A stretch of DNA of 64,000 bases from Piscicola geometra. Its lineage: Eukaryota > Annelida > Clitellata > Hirudinida > Piscicolidae. The position numbers and the translations under genes are program-made. Every line of letters begins with the position of its first letter. The stretch's first letter is position 1. This document shows, one piece after another, positions 1-12,600 of this stretch. Location: contig OX030955.1 in the NCBI GenBank assembly GCA_943735955.1, positions 3,612,835 through 3,676,834 of the forward strand. Reading direction: 5' to 3'. A model generated the notes under the pieces. That model was not told the origin of the DNA, searched no databases, and saw only the letters and a list, made by a program, of their open reading frames with translations.

Positions 1-1180
1 ATCATCATCATTATCATCATCATAATCATCATCATCATTTTTTTTATGACAACTCAGTAAATGTAACTTGATATTCATTGGTTTTTTCTCAAAGTTTTCT
101 TCAAAATTGTCAAAAGTGTCAATATTCAAACATCTTATTTTACATATATATAAAATTCTTTAAAATATATTAACTTTTTTTTCATAATTTAAAAAAATAC
201 AATTAAAAGAATGAGTTATTAGAATTAAAATTAAATAAGAAATCATAAGGAGAATGACATGATTAATGGTAAGGCGCTTTAACAGGTTGATATCATTATT
301 TTCTCCTAGCTATCAATCCTATTCTATTACTCGCTTATGTTACAATACAACGACGAATATTATTAACGTGGCGTAAACCCGGACGGGCTTCAAGACCATA
401 TGTTATTACCTTTTTCATCACTTTTTTCTTACTATTTTATCCATTCATCTTTTCTCTAAATGATTTTCATAGTTTAATTCTTTCAAACTACATTTAATGC
501 AAATTATTTATTTTTCAATTGTTCTTTTTTTCCCTAACCTTGCATAGTGCTATCAATAGCTAAATCACGTTCTGTATAATTTAAGGACGATCTCTGCCTC
601 TCCTATACAATAAAGCGCTGGTAATCATAAATCATACCTACTGCTGGCATTTGATAACGATGATGTATTTGATAAAGTCTCTAGGTCTAAAAATCGCGAA
701 TAAATTCATTTCAAAAAGTTAACTTTATGACTTTTTTAGAATGTATGAAGCTTATAGTTGTTTGAGGTGTTAAGAACTATTCAGCTTTTAATTTGGCTAA
801 CTATTCGGCTAGCAGGTGAGGTATGGCGGTTTTATTTTCAAATTCAGTCTTTCACATACACTTACTGGCACTGCCATTTCCATGTCGTCATTCACACTTA
901 AAGGCACACATTCACAAGCTAACACACACACTAACGAACACATTCGTAAAAACTAAGACATATAAACCAAATTTTTATATAAATAAGAGGTTATTCATTT
1001 AATTAAAACAAGGATGAAGAAGGGAAAGAGGAGGGTAATGATGATGTTGATAGTTCAATTGAGGCATTAAGTTTAAATATTAACACATAACGGTGAATAT
1101 ATAACATTAATGGTGTTAATGCGAATTCAATTCACATCAATGTCATATAGCCTCCACCATTCAGTGCACTGCATCTCAAG
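1..1180. other. Region upstream of the first recognised L1-like exon; no gene seen
   Basis: The window opens in an (ATC)n tract (about 1-40), followed by AT-rich sequence. One copy of a dispersed repeat lies at 341-397, described separately. The signal-peptide exon of the L1-like receptor should lie in or before this stretch, but no convincing hydrophobic-leader exon was recognised. Confidence 0.5.
341..397 (-). repeat. Dispersed 57-bp repeat, copy A
   Basis: Read on the minus strand it begins GGTCTTGAAGCCCGTCCGGG. It matches copies at 10814 (plus) and 32505 (plus). No coding sense is evident. Confidence 0.75.
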
Positions 1181-4100
1181 CGCGCCTTCGTTCACTGCGG
1201 AATTCCGAGACACGAACTTCTTCGAAAGGCAACTTCGGCTTGAGTGTCCAGTGCAGGGAGACCCTTTGCCAGAGTGGGTGCTTTCGTCGCTTGTGACTTT
1301 CGTAGATTCATCGTGTGAGAATGTTTCTTTCTATTGTAAATGGGGTTGTATTGATAAAGGATGAAAAATGTAACTTCAAGTATCTAAACCACTTTTCTCA
1401 CAAATCTCTCAAGGATAACTTGGTTCAAAAATGACGAGCCACTCAACTTGACGGACTTTCAAGTAGAATACAACGGCACCAAGTAACTCTTGGCATTTTC
1501 TAAAATAATCTACATTCCTTCGGTCTCTACAGAATGTAGGATAAAAGCCTCTCGGAGAAAAAGCCTCTCGGAGAAAATGTCTCTTTGTTAATATTTTAGT
1601 ATAAATAAAACGGACTTTTTTATAGATTCGTTTAACAATTTTAAATAAATAAAATGGGACTTTTTATATAAAAACGGATTTTTTATAGATTCGTTTAACA
1701 ATTTTAAATAAATAAAAAGAACTATATTAAAAAAATTACATTATTAAAGCAAACTATAATTATAACTATAACGGACTTTCTTTTTTTTATAGATTTGTTT
1801 CACAATTTTAAATAAATAAAACTGAATACATTTTTTAAAATTACATAATTAAAACGAACTTTAAATTGTCAAATTTAATGAATTGTTAAATACAATACGA
1901 ATTATTTAACACAAGATTAATTGATTGATTGATTGTGATAGTCATCAACTTACATACCTTTTCGTATTCGTTGTTTTGATGAATAAGAATTAGTGTGTAA
2001 ATTAAACGCTTCATCTCATTTTTTATTTGAATACTTGATTAGAATATATTTTTAATATGATCACTCTGAATTTTCTAAGGTTTTTTAAACAATATAACTA
2101 TCAAGATACTGATTTCAAATTTTTATTGATTTATAATTTTTTTTCTAAAACAATTTTAGTGATGATGATGCTGATAACCATGGCTGTGGTGGTGATAATA
2201 ATGATTCTTTCATATCACTTGAATTTGGTAATGTCTTAGGGTGTCCATGCAAATATATACACAAGTACATGAAAGTTATGACGTCATTCGTAAAGATAGT
2301 AGTTTAAGTAGTAGTAGTAGTACTACTACTACTTTCTTCTAGTCATATGTCAATGGGAATATCTGTTAATTTTTCTTGGCTGGCATCAGCAGGCATTCCA
2401 CCAAGATTCGGTCGAACTGATCACTTTATAGTATAAAGTTTATACCAGTATTGGTAGAAATAATGAAGACACCACACACAAGTGCCAATCACATGGCTCT
2501 AATCCGCTAATTGACTTTGAATAACTATAAAAGCAAACACACTTTATTGAAAACACTTTTTCAATTTTAATGAACAAACAATACATTTAATATTTGAAAC
2601 TTGTAATTTGAGTTCTTGATATAAAGTATTTCAACAAAAAAAGTACAATTAAAAATAAAATTTTTATTGTTATTAATAATATGTTTTAATTATTGTAATT
2701 AATAATTTATTGAGATTAATATTATTAACAATATATTTCAATCATTGTATTTCATAATTTATATTGTATTTAATAATTTATATTGTATTTCATAATTTAT
2801 ATTGTATTTCATAATTTATATTGTATTTAATAATTTATATTGTATTTAATAATTTATATTGTATTTAATAATTTATATTGTATTTAATAATTTATATTGT
2901 TTTTAATAATTTATATTGTATTTAATAATTTATATTGTATTTAATAATTTATATTGTATTTAATAATTTATATTGTATTTAATAATTTATATTGTATTTA
3001 ATAATTTATATTGTATTTAATAATTTATATTGTATTTAATAATTTATATTGTATTTAATAATTTATATTGTATTTAATAATTTATATTGTATTTAATAAT
3101 TTATATTGTATTTAATAATTTATATTGTATTTAATAATTTATATTGTATTTAATAATTTATATTATATTTAATAATTTATATTGTATTTAATAATTTACA
3201 TTGTATTTAATAATTTATATTGTATTTAATAATTTATATTGTATTTAATAATTTATATTGTATTTAATAATTTATATTGTATTTAATAATTTATATTTTA
3301 TTAAATAATTTATATTGTATTTAATAATTTATATTGTATTTAATAATTTATATTTATTTAATAATTTATTTTGTATTTAATAATTTATTTTGTATTTAAT
3401 AATTTATTTTGTATTTAATAATTTATTTTGTATTTAATAATTTATTTTGTATTTAATAATTTATTTTGTATTTAATAATTTATTTTGTATTTAATAATTT
3501 ATTTTGTATTTAATAATTTATTTTGTATTTAATAATTTATTTTGTATTTAATAATTTATTTTGTATTTAATAATTTATTTTGTATTTAATAATTTATTTT
3601 GTATTTAATAATTTATTTTGTATTTAATAATTTATTTTGTATTTAATAATTTATTTTGTTTTTAATAATTTATACTGTATATTATAATTTGTATTGTATT
3701 TAATAATTTATACTGTATATTATAATTTGTATTGTATTTGATAAATTAAAGTTCGTTTTAATTATGTAATTTAAATAAATATAGTCCGTTTTGTTTACTT
3801 AAAATTGTGAAACGAATCTATAAAAAAATTCCGTTATAGTTATAATTATAGTTCGTTTTAATAATGTTTTTTTTTTAAATATAATCCGTTTTATTTATTT
3901 AAAAACTGTGAAACGAATATATAAAAAAATTCAGTTATAGTTATAATTATAGTTCGTTTTAATAATGTATTTTTTTTTAAATATTGTCCGTTTTATTTAT
4001 TTAAAAATTGTGAAACGAATATATAAAAAAATTCAGTTATAGTTATAATTATAGTTCGTTTTAATAATGTAATTTTTAAATAATATAGTCCGTTTTATTT

Positions 4101-7100
4101 ATTTAAAAATTGTGAAACGAATATATTAAAAAATCGGTTTTTTATATAAAAGTCCGTTTTATTTATACTAAAATATTAACAAGGAGATTTTTTACCCGAG
4201 AGTCTTTTTCTCCAGGAGGTTTTTTTCCGGGAGGCTTTTTGTAGAAGGTATTTTATCCGAAGGCTTTTTCTCCGAGAGGCTTTTTGTCCGTTCCCCGGTC
4301 TCTACAGCGATTGATGAAAGCCTTTAAAATTAATTCTTTGTATCATAAAGCATCTCCGCCACCCACCATCTCCTTCTAGAATAACTGGCATAATAAGAGA
4401 ATCAGAAGAAGAATCGGAAAAAGACGAAGGCGTTTACAAGTGTCTGGCAGCCAACAGGTTCGGAAGCGTGAGCAGTCCTAGTTTGAAGTTCATTGCTACC
4501 AAGGTGGAAATAAACCATATCGAGCACTATAGATACACTATCGGTGAGTCGAAGTTGTGAAAGAATTTTATTATCGTTAGTATTTAACAGATTTTAAACA
4601 TATTTTAAGTTTTGTCTTAAAATGATTTTTATTTCAAATTGTTCAACATCTCTCTCACCAGTTCGTGGCACGGCGGTGATGTTCAAGTGTGGTTCAATTT
4701 TTTCATTGCCAGCAGGAATACCACGTTGGTGTGTGGACCGCACCGTCGTGCTCCTTGATGACAGAATATTTAAAGACCACCTAGGTTCGTTGAGTGTTTG
4801 CATCTAATGAATAGGTGTTGATGTTGCTTTATGTAAAAATATATAACATTTAAATTGTTGAATTATTATAATAAATATAAATGAGCGCTTTTTTTCCTTT
4901 CGCAAAGGGCGCTATACAAATAATTAGTGATTGATTGATTTTAACGTTTTTTCCACTATTATCAATAAAAATTTCCATTACAGGAAATTTGCACATTCAG
5001 CCTACAACGTTCGCTGACAGAAATGTGTCTTATTATTGTACTTCTTTCAACCCAATTCGCAACCATGAAATTGCTGTTAGCTTCCACCACGTGGAGTATA
5101 TCGATAGTAGGCGGTCTAACTCGTTTGACTTAATGTTGTAAAATAATTAAAACTATTGGTTTTTTAGTACGATAAATTACAATTTATAATGAATTCCAAT
5201 GAATTTCTATAATATTTTAATAGTTTAATATATTTATCATTTATAAAATCGTTGAATTTGCACTGAATGGCACCACACCACGCAGAAGATATCAAGCCGT
5301 CAGCTCCATTCCTTCTCACATCTGCTAACTACTCCTCCATCACGCAGCCAGAAATAATCTCCGCCCTTCTCAATGATTCCTTGACATTGAGTTGCTCTTT
5401 CGATGCATCGTGAGTGCATTGAATAATTGCATGAATGGATGGATGGATGGATGGATGGATGGATTGAGAGACGGATGGAAAGAAGGATGGATTGATGGAT
5501 GCATGGATAGATGAATGTATGAATGAATAGATGAAAAAAGTGTGCGAAAAATAAAAGACTGACTGATCGCTAACTCCCTCTCAGTCCACGTCCAACGGTT
5601 TATTGGATCAGTGGACGCGTTTCAGACATACAATTCCATGAAGCCTCAATATCGAAAGCAGACCACTACCGCCCTCGTTTCAACCTACAGAGTGGCAGCC
5701 ACTACCACTTAAGTAACTTGACCTTCAAGCACACAGGCCTGTACGCTTGTGTGGCGAAGAATGAGCACGGTGTCGCTAGTCACTATTACATGCTCCATGT
5801 TCATTGTCAGTTCTTTTTTCATTTTCATTTGATCTCAACTTCATTAAAGTCGATATAGTTATTGGGAAAAATCATTTAAATAGGGTTTATCATAATTTTA
5901 GCATTTTCTAAGCGCTTTTTTAATTGCTTCTACCAAAATAAATTTTCTCACCCGCACAGCAAAGCCCTTCTTCGCTTCTTCCTCCGACCAACCCAGGGAC
6001 ATCAACGCCAAGCAAGGATCCACTGCCACCCTCACTTGCAAGCCCTCCGGTGTCCCAACCCCTACTGTCACATGGCTAAGCAATAATCAGCCTATAAAAG
6101 GTGTTGAAAATAACACTGTTCATGCTATATATATTTTTTCTAATTAAATCTTTTTATAAATATTTTAAAACTATTTAAAATTTTCACAGTCAAAATGGGG
6201 AAAAATTCTTTTAATCTTTATATTATTTTATCTTATTATCTAAACATAAAACTCCTTCAAAAACTCTCCACATTCCCAAATCGAAGGCATTTCACGTTAC
6301 GAACTATCGGACGACAATCGAACGCTGGTCATCAGGCATTTGTGCATCACGTGCGCAGACGTCAAAACAGACGTCGTGGTGCTGCAGTGCATCGTCAGAA
6401 ATGACTATGCAATCGTCATCAAGAGCGTCTTCATTAACGTTATAGGTGTGTTGTATTTGTGGGTCTTGGTGCCTTTAGGTGGTTGGTAAATTTAAACTTC
6501 TAACTGGGGTTTTCCCATTTTTGTTCCCCTATTTGTTTTCACTTACTAATCTTTTGCTTATTGCCAAACCAACAGGAGAACCTGCGATAAAAGCAGCATC
6601 ATTAGGTTTATGAGAAATCATTTTTTATTATTAAAAGTTGATAAAATACAGCTAAAAAACCAAATTTAGAATAATTTATTTTAATTGATGATATTCATAT
6701 ATCTCATTTTATGTTTCATCGTGTTTTATTAATTAAGTATTTAAAAATCGAAGTAATTAAATGAAATATAGCGACATGTGTCTTTAATTTTTGAGGAAGT
6801 GAAAACGGAATTAAGTAGTTTTATAATGGAATAGATATTAATTTTATTAGTTAAAAAATGTAATTTATTAAATCAATTAATCATTCTTAACATTTATGAA
6901 ATAAATAAATTCCTAATTTATTAATTTTTTCCGTTTCCTCAACTTCCAAGAACCGACTATCTCATCAATTCCATCACAGCATTCATCGCAACACAACCAC
7001 ACAAACAACACATTCAGCCTTTCCTCTCGAAGCTCCCATTCTGATGATAATGATGTTCAGCGTCTTCACCATCCTCCTCCTCATCCTCGTCATCATCATC

Positions 7101-8185
7101 ATCTACGCCAAGTACATCACATGCCGATCAGCCACCTATCTTGGTTAGGCGTCAAATCTGCCGTTTTTAGTGCATATTTTTTTCCAGTTAAAATCCATTA
7201 TTTTTGGTTTTTATGATTTTTAATTTTGTTTTTTTTATACATTTTTTCTAATTCTCAGTTATTCATTCAAAGATTATTTCTTTTTAATTTTCAATATTAT
7301 TCATTGATTTTATAACTGCATCTCCCATCCATCCATACTTTGGTGAATTTTAAAAATATCATCATCATCATCCTCTTCATCATCATCATCATCATCATAA
7401 TCATCATCATAATCATCATCGTCATCGTCATCATCATCATGCACGATAGTGGACGAGAAGGAGAAAGAGAACGGCAACAACCCCCTGGAGGACATTCAAC
7501 ACGAGGCCTTCCGACAGTTCAATCGAGTGTTAGTCCATATCTTTTTTCTCTTTTTGTTATCCTCATCGATTTATTATATTTACTATGTTATATTTTAATA
7601 TTTATTGATTTGTTATATTATACTGTAATATTTATTGATTTTTTATATTATATTGTAATATTTATTGATGTGTTATATTATTAATTGATTGATCTTGTCA
7701 TGAAAGATTTATCTTTTGTTAAATTAAAAATACTTTTAAAACACATATTAAATACCTTTTTTTTTCTTTTTAAAAATGTAATAATTTTATTCTAATATTA
7801 TATTACATGTGTATAAATAATAATCTCGTCACTTTCTTCCACCATTCCACACACACACACCATTCCACACACACACCATTCCACATATACACACCATTCC
7901 ACACACACACACACCATTCCACACACACACCATTCCACACACACACACCATCCCACACACACACACATCATTCCACACACACACCATTCCACACACACAC
8001 ACACCATTCCACACTATTCCGCACCCACACACCCACCCACCCACACACCCACCAACAGGCCCACGCGCATCAGCAGGCTCTCCCTCATCAGTGCAGGCTT
8101 GAGCATCGGCAGTGAGTACAACGAGGATGAATGCAAGAGGTACAACGAAGATGGCTCGTTCATCGGAGACTATGCGCTCGATTGA
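1181..8185 (+). CDS. L1CAM/neuroglian-family adhesion receptor with Ig1-Ig4 only, transmembrane, FIGDY tail (5' end missing)
   Basis: A cell-surface adhesion molecule that should signal to ankyrin and the cytoskeleton, as L1-family members do. Hand-built exons are 1181-1273, 1414-1482, 4380-4543, 4662-4784, 4984-5106, 5286-5409, 5585-5805, 5960-6100, 6287-6445, 6576-6605 (30-nt microexon), 7018-7143, 7450-7528 and 8059-8185. All phases close and give about 525 residues. Four Ig domains are visible by their Cys/Trp and D-x-G-x-Y-x-C motifs: Ig1 ([14 protein letters not shown]), Ig2 ([10 protein letters not shown]...YYC), Ig3 ([13 protein letters not shown]) and Ig4 (TPTVTWL...VVLQC), in the L1/NrCAM order. 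A membrane helix ([12 protein letters not shown]) follows directly, then a short tail with VDEKEKENG and the terminal [12 protein letters not shown]. The latter is the family's ankyrin-binding motif with D in place of Q. L1 proteins normally carry six Ig and four to five fibronectin III domains; Ig5, Ig6 and all fibronectin domains are absent. The signal-peptide exon was not found. Confidence 0.85.
1521..4307. mobile_element. Foldback (long terminal inverted repeat) element inserted in the L1-like gene
   Basis: The arms at about 1533-1885 and 3745-4295 are inverted copies of each other. The block at 1587-1619 matches the reverse complement of 4148-4180 over 33 bases without mismatch. Each arm carries short internal direct repeats built on an ACGGACTTTTT...ATAGATTCGTTT...AATAAATAAA theme, and each outer tip carries repeated AAGCCTCTCGGAGAAA-type units. 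The 12-mer CGGTCTCTACAG occurs in the same orientation on both sides (1521-1532 and 4296-4307) and may be a target-site duplication. No transposase ORF is present, so this would be a non-autonomous element. It lies wholly inside the intron between exons 1414-1482 and 4380-4543. Confidence 0.75.
2745..3740. repeat. 19-bp AT-rich satellite array (about 50 copies)
   Basis: The unit is TTTAATAATTTATATTGTA, repeated head to tail with few changes. The first roughly 600 bp use ...TTATATTGTA; from about 3360 to 3660 the unit changes to ...TTATTTTGTA in an unbroken block. It forms the core of the foldback element. Confidence 0.95.
5433..5525. repeat. (GATG)n-type tetranucleotide repeat
   Basis: A run of GGATGGATGGAT that decays into related GATG/AATG words. 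It lies in the intron of the L1-like gene between the two Ig3 exons. Confidence 0.9.
7358..7441. repeat. (ATC)n microsatellite abutting an acceptor
   Basis: An imperfect ATC/CAT triplet run that ends eight bases before the cytoplasmic exon starting at 7450, so it occupies the place of the polypyrimidine tract. Confidence 0.9.
7847..8056. repeat. Imperfect CCATTC(CA)n minisatellite
   Basis: CCATTCCACACACACA units of variable length, running up to the acceptor of the terminal L1-like exon at 8059. Confidence 0.9.
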
Positions 8186-9672
8186 AGGGCATGGGGTGGT
8201 GTGGTTGATGAAGGGGGTTTGGTTCAGTGAAGCGGGGTTGATTTAGGGGGTGGGTGGTGAGGTTTGGGGTGGTTAGGGGTGGGGTTGATTTGGTAGTGGG
8301 ACAGCGTGAAGTGGGGTAGGATGGGGTGTGGTCGATTGAGGAAGGTGGTGTGGTGTGGTGGAAAAGACTTGGTTGATGGAAGGAGGTCCGAGGTCATGAC
8401 GTCTTGACATAGATGAGTGGTATTCAAAGCATGAAAGTATAAAAAAACTGGAAGTGACGTAAGACTAAAGCTGACAGTGGCATTAGTTTCCAGGTACATA
8501 TTTCATTGAAGTGTATGCGCATGTGTATATATTGTATCCGAGTGTGGCTTAACCATCGCGTTAGTTGTGTGTACATTTTTGGACTGGTGTGACATTCAAT
8601 GTTTCTATCAGGTTTTATGCGTAAGGAAGTCCTTTGTTAGAGTGTCTCTTCTTGTGAGTATGGCTTTTAAAATAAATAAAAAACTTTTTTAAACGTATTT
8701 ATTGAATCTGTGTGAACGTGCATTGTATTAGCGGTGTTTGCGTATATAACTATCAAGAATCATTACCATTGTTTTCAGAGTCTGTATTGTTTTAATACTT
8801 CATTTGTTGCTTAGATATTTCGAGCATTTTAGCATTAAAAGTGTTTTCAAAAGATGTTGCGCTATTTATTCAGTATTGTTTTCTATTCTTTTTTCACTAT
8901 TTTTGTTGAGACGTTCTCTAGGACATCTCTATAACTGTTATAACTATAACATCACTGTTTGTATCTCTCTAAAACCAATTTCACTATTTCATGCTAAAAT
9001 ATTTAGCCTTTTTCATTTATTTCTTCTATTCTCTATCTTCGTTTTCACTTAAAATGCCAAACATCTAAACTTTATGTTTTTGCAAGTTTGCATTATGTTT
9101 GAGTATTTTTCGAGATTACTTTTTTGAGGGTACGTTCGTACAAAGCTATTTTAAACTTTCCTATCAATCGTGGCATCATCAATAGTGCCTGCTTTATGCA
9201 TATTTTTTTGGGTTATTTAAATTTTTTTTGAACAGTGAAGAGTTAAAATGGGCTCAAACATCCTTCTAAAGAGCGTGAGGCATTTCTTTATGATTAAGTT
9301 AACATTAGTTGTGATGAGATTATTTTTTGGAAAATGTTGCAAATTATGTAGTTTAGGTGAAACTCATTGTTTTTTCGTGGTAAGAATATTGAGATGAAAA
9401 CTTTGAACACTATTTGAACAGTTTCTAACCTTAGAAACTGTGAAAAAAGTATAATAAAGTTATGAAATAAGATCTCATATCGATATTTTCTATGTAGATT
9501 TTTTATATCAATCAAATTAACTTATGTAATAAATATCCTTCATGACGTAATGACTATGTAAAGCGCTACGAAATTATTATTTAAATTATGATAGTTATAG
9601 GTGCAATTATTTAAGGCACGGAATCTTATTTAGCCTTTCAAAGACTAGAACATGTAATTTGAAAATCATATA
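8186..9672. other. 3' flank of the L1-like gene and 5' flank of the RhoGAP gene
   Basis: A G/T-rich stretch (8190-8370) follows the stop codon. AATAAATAAA at 8671-8680 is a plausible polyadenylation signal. The remainder is AT-rich with no supported exon. A short AAAGCGCTACGAAATTATTA tail-like sequence lies at about 9560-9580. Confidence 0.5.
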
Positions 9673-12600
9673 ATGGCCTGTGTTGGAAATATCAAGGGAG
9701 AAAGTTTCAAGATGGAAAAGGACGAACCAACAATGTCGGGAAAGAACGACAAAGCTACCTCGCAGGGTAAGAACCCATCATCTGGAACGTTTAAAAATGA
9801 TCATTTTAATTTAGATTTATAATTTTTAATTGATATTATTATTTAATGATATTCGTATTTAATTAATATAATTTTAATGAATTTTCTATTTAAAGAGAAA
9901 TCTCAGAAGAAAGAGGCTAGTAAAGTAGTCAGAAGAGATACATACAAAGCCTTACAGAGACTGTCTGACCTATCGTCTGACAGACCATTTTTGGATCAGT
10001 ATAAGTATGTTGAGTTCATGGAATATTCCATTAGTTAATTTTTGAAAACTTTATTAATAAATACATAATTAGCTATGGAATGAATTCTTTTTAAGTTTAA
10101 ATTATAAAATAATTATTTTTCATCAATTTATGATGATACTTCAAAGATCTGATAAAACTGAGCACAGGAGAACTCCTAAAAGCATAGACAATGTAAGCAA
10201 CTTATCTAAAAAGTAGACTTCACACTGTTTATATGATAATGATAAAAAATATGGGAAAACATATATTTAAACCAACTCAAACCCAAAGAGAGAAAAAAGA
10301 AATACAGTTCCATCTATAAGTTTCTTGGATAGTCTCGGAGCAGTGGGGCTTGAAGGTCAACTGAGGTCAAAAAACACCTTCAACAAAAGCAAGGTATGAC
10401 CTCATTCATCAACTTCAATAAAGAAACTCATGAGTAAATTATTTTTTCTCAATCATAACAGAAATTTAATCAGTCTCTTAAACCATATGCTTGCATCCTA
10501 GCCTAATATTATTATTATGCTTATTATTACTATTCTAATCGTGAACGTAATTATTATTTTAATAAGGATTAATAAGATTACTATCATTAATATTCTCATC
10601 CTTTCTGACTGAAGTACTCAGTGGACAGGGCGTGGAAGAGTGTGCATGCGGTGCTGCGAGGGCAGTGCTTGTGTCTGCATCCTGACCAGGAGTCCCAAGT
10701 GAAGCGCTCATCATCATCATCGCCGTCGTCGTCCTCGTCATCATCATCGTCGTCATCGTCATCATCATCATCATCTTATAGTGCTGTGTACATGAATTTA
10801 TGTTTTTATATGTGGTCTTGAAACCGGTCCGGGTGTACGCTAAGTTAATAATATTCTTCATTGTATTGTATTATATTGTAAATCCAAGCGGAACTCTTCA
10901 TGGTTCTTTAAAAAATGATAGATCGCCACAAACACTCCAACAGTCACCACCAATCCACACCCTTCCACCATCCTCCTCCTCTACAGAAGCTGGTCGTGTA
11001 CAACACACCCATCCTGATGCAGTCCTCGTTCGTTGACATCGCCTACGACTACACCAAACGACCGAACGTCTTCCGCCTAATGACGCTCACCTTTTGCGAA
11101 TTCCTCTTCGAAGCGAACTCGTCCGAGGAGATGCTGCAGTGGATCAAGGTGCTCCAGAGGGCCGCCATGCCCGTACATAAGGTGGTCGGTGGTTGCTTGG
11201 TTTTTGTTTGCTTGGTGGGTTGTTCAGTGGTTGTTCGTTTGGTTGGTTGCTTAGTTGATTGGTGTTTTAGTGTTTGCTCTTTTGCGTTTTTACTGCTGCT
11301 TTTTTTCGAGAACTGACACCACATCAACGTCGCATTTCAATCTAAATTCTGGTCTGCGTGAATACAACTTCCTGGTTAGGAAGCATATTCCGGTCATATT
11401 AAAAACGTTTTCGATCATTGAAATCTTGGAGTACATCGTGTTCTCACTTCGACTAACATTCCAAATGCAATGAAACGACCGAAACAGAGCAGGAAAAAGG
11501 CGCTCAGGTCGAGCTTCAAGCGCAACAAGAACAAGCGATCCAAGTCCTCCAAGGCCTCCTTCAAACACAAGGGCGCCCTCGAACAGGCCTCTTGCAGCCA
11601 CGACATGCAGCAACCTCCACCGCCCACTACACCACCCACCACACCAGCCACACCACCACCGCTCGATCCGTATTCAACGTCAACAAGTGTTGTCTCAACA
11701 ACAACTACGATGACAGATGCTCCAACAACCGCTAACACTGCATCTTTCAATCCTTTACATACTTCAACTACAACACTTACCACTCCACACAGCCCCACAA
11801 CTACCACTTCCACCATCTCACTACATCCCACCATCACCACCTCCGCCACCAAACACCTTCTCACTCCGACCTTCATTGAGAGATTGAGGTCAAGGTCACC
11901 TGATGCAAGGTCATCCAATCACTGCAGCACCTTCCAGTTCATATCACGTGAGCAATAATACCATTTCCAATCTTATTGCTTATTTTCACAAATAATAAGA
12001 ACTGGAATAAATAGTAATGTTACTATTTCAAGATTTTATAAAATTAAAAAAATATACAAGTTTCTAGCTTAATTTGTATAAAATTAGATAAAAAAATATT
12101 CAAAAACTTCTTTTCAACGAATACACCTGCTACACCACGACACAGCAAGCGGCAAGGCGGACAGCAAGGGCAAGTCTTGGAGAACAAAAATGCTGGAGAG
12201 GTTCAAGAGGGTCCACTCGCACCCCGGCTCGGCCTGGCCCCCGTTCTCCTTCTCTTCCTCCACCGCCCACCTGCCCACCCTACCCGCTAGCCCCCTGTCG
12301 CCCAACCATCCTTCCCCCATGGCAGGAGGCGGCGGTGATGGTGGTGCTGGCGCTCAAGCTTCCATCGGCGTTCCCTTGCACTTGTGTGTGTCGTCTGTCT
12401 CGAATAAGGTGTTTGGTTGGTCGTGTTTAGGTTGTTTGGTTGGGGTTTTTTTTCTTTTTGTGGTATTTTTTGGTATTTTTATAATTTGTTGATAAGATAA
12501 TATAATGTAGGGATTTAATTTATTGGAAATATATTTTTTTTATCAATAACATCATCATCATCATCTCCATTATCATCATCGTCATCATCATCAGCATCAT

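Noticed and set aside
2745..3740. Regular short repeats resembling a CRISPR array
   Set aside because: Units are contiguous 19-mers without unique spacers and there are no cas genes; it is an AT-rich satellite in an animal intron.
6446..7017. Possible fibronectin III exons between Ig4 and the membrane helix
   Set aside because: Apart from a 30-nt microexon candidate the interval has stops in all frames and no Trp/Tyr fibronectin signature.
7340..7684. Open frame with a poly-Ile segment
   Set aside because: It is the translation of an (ATC)n microsatellite; the real cytoplasmic exon (7450-7528) uses another frame.
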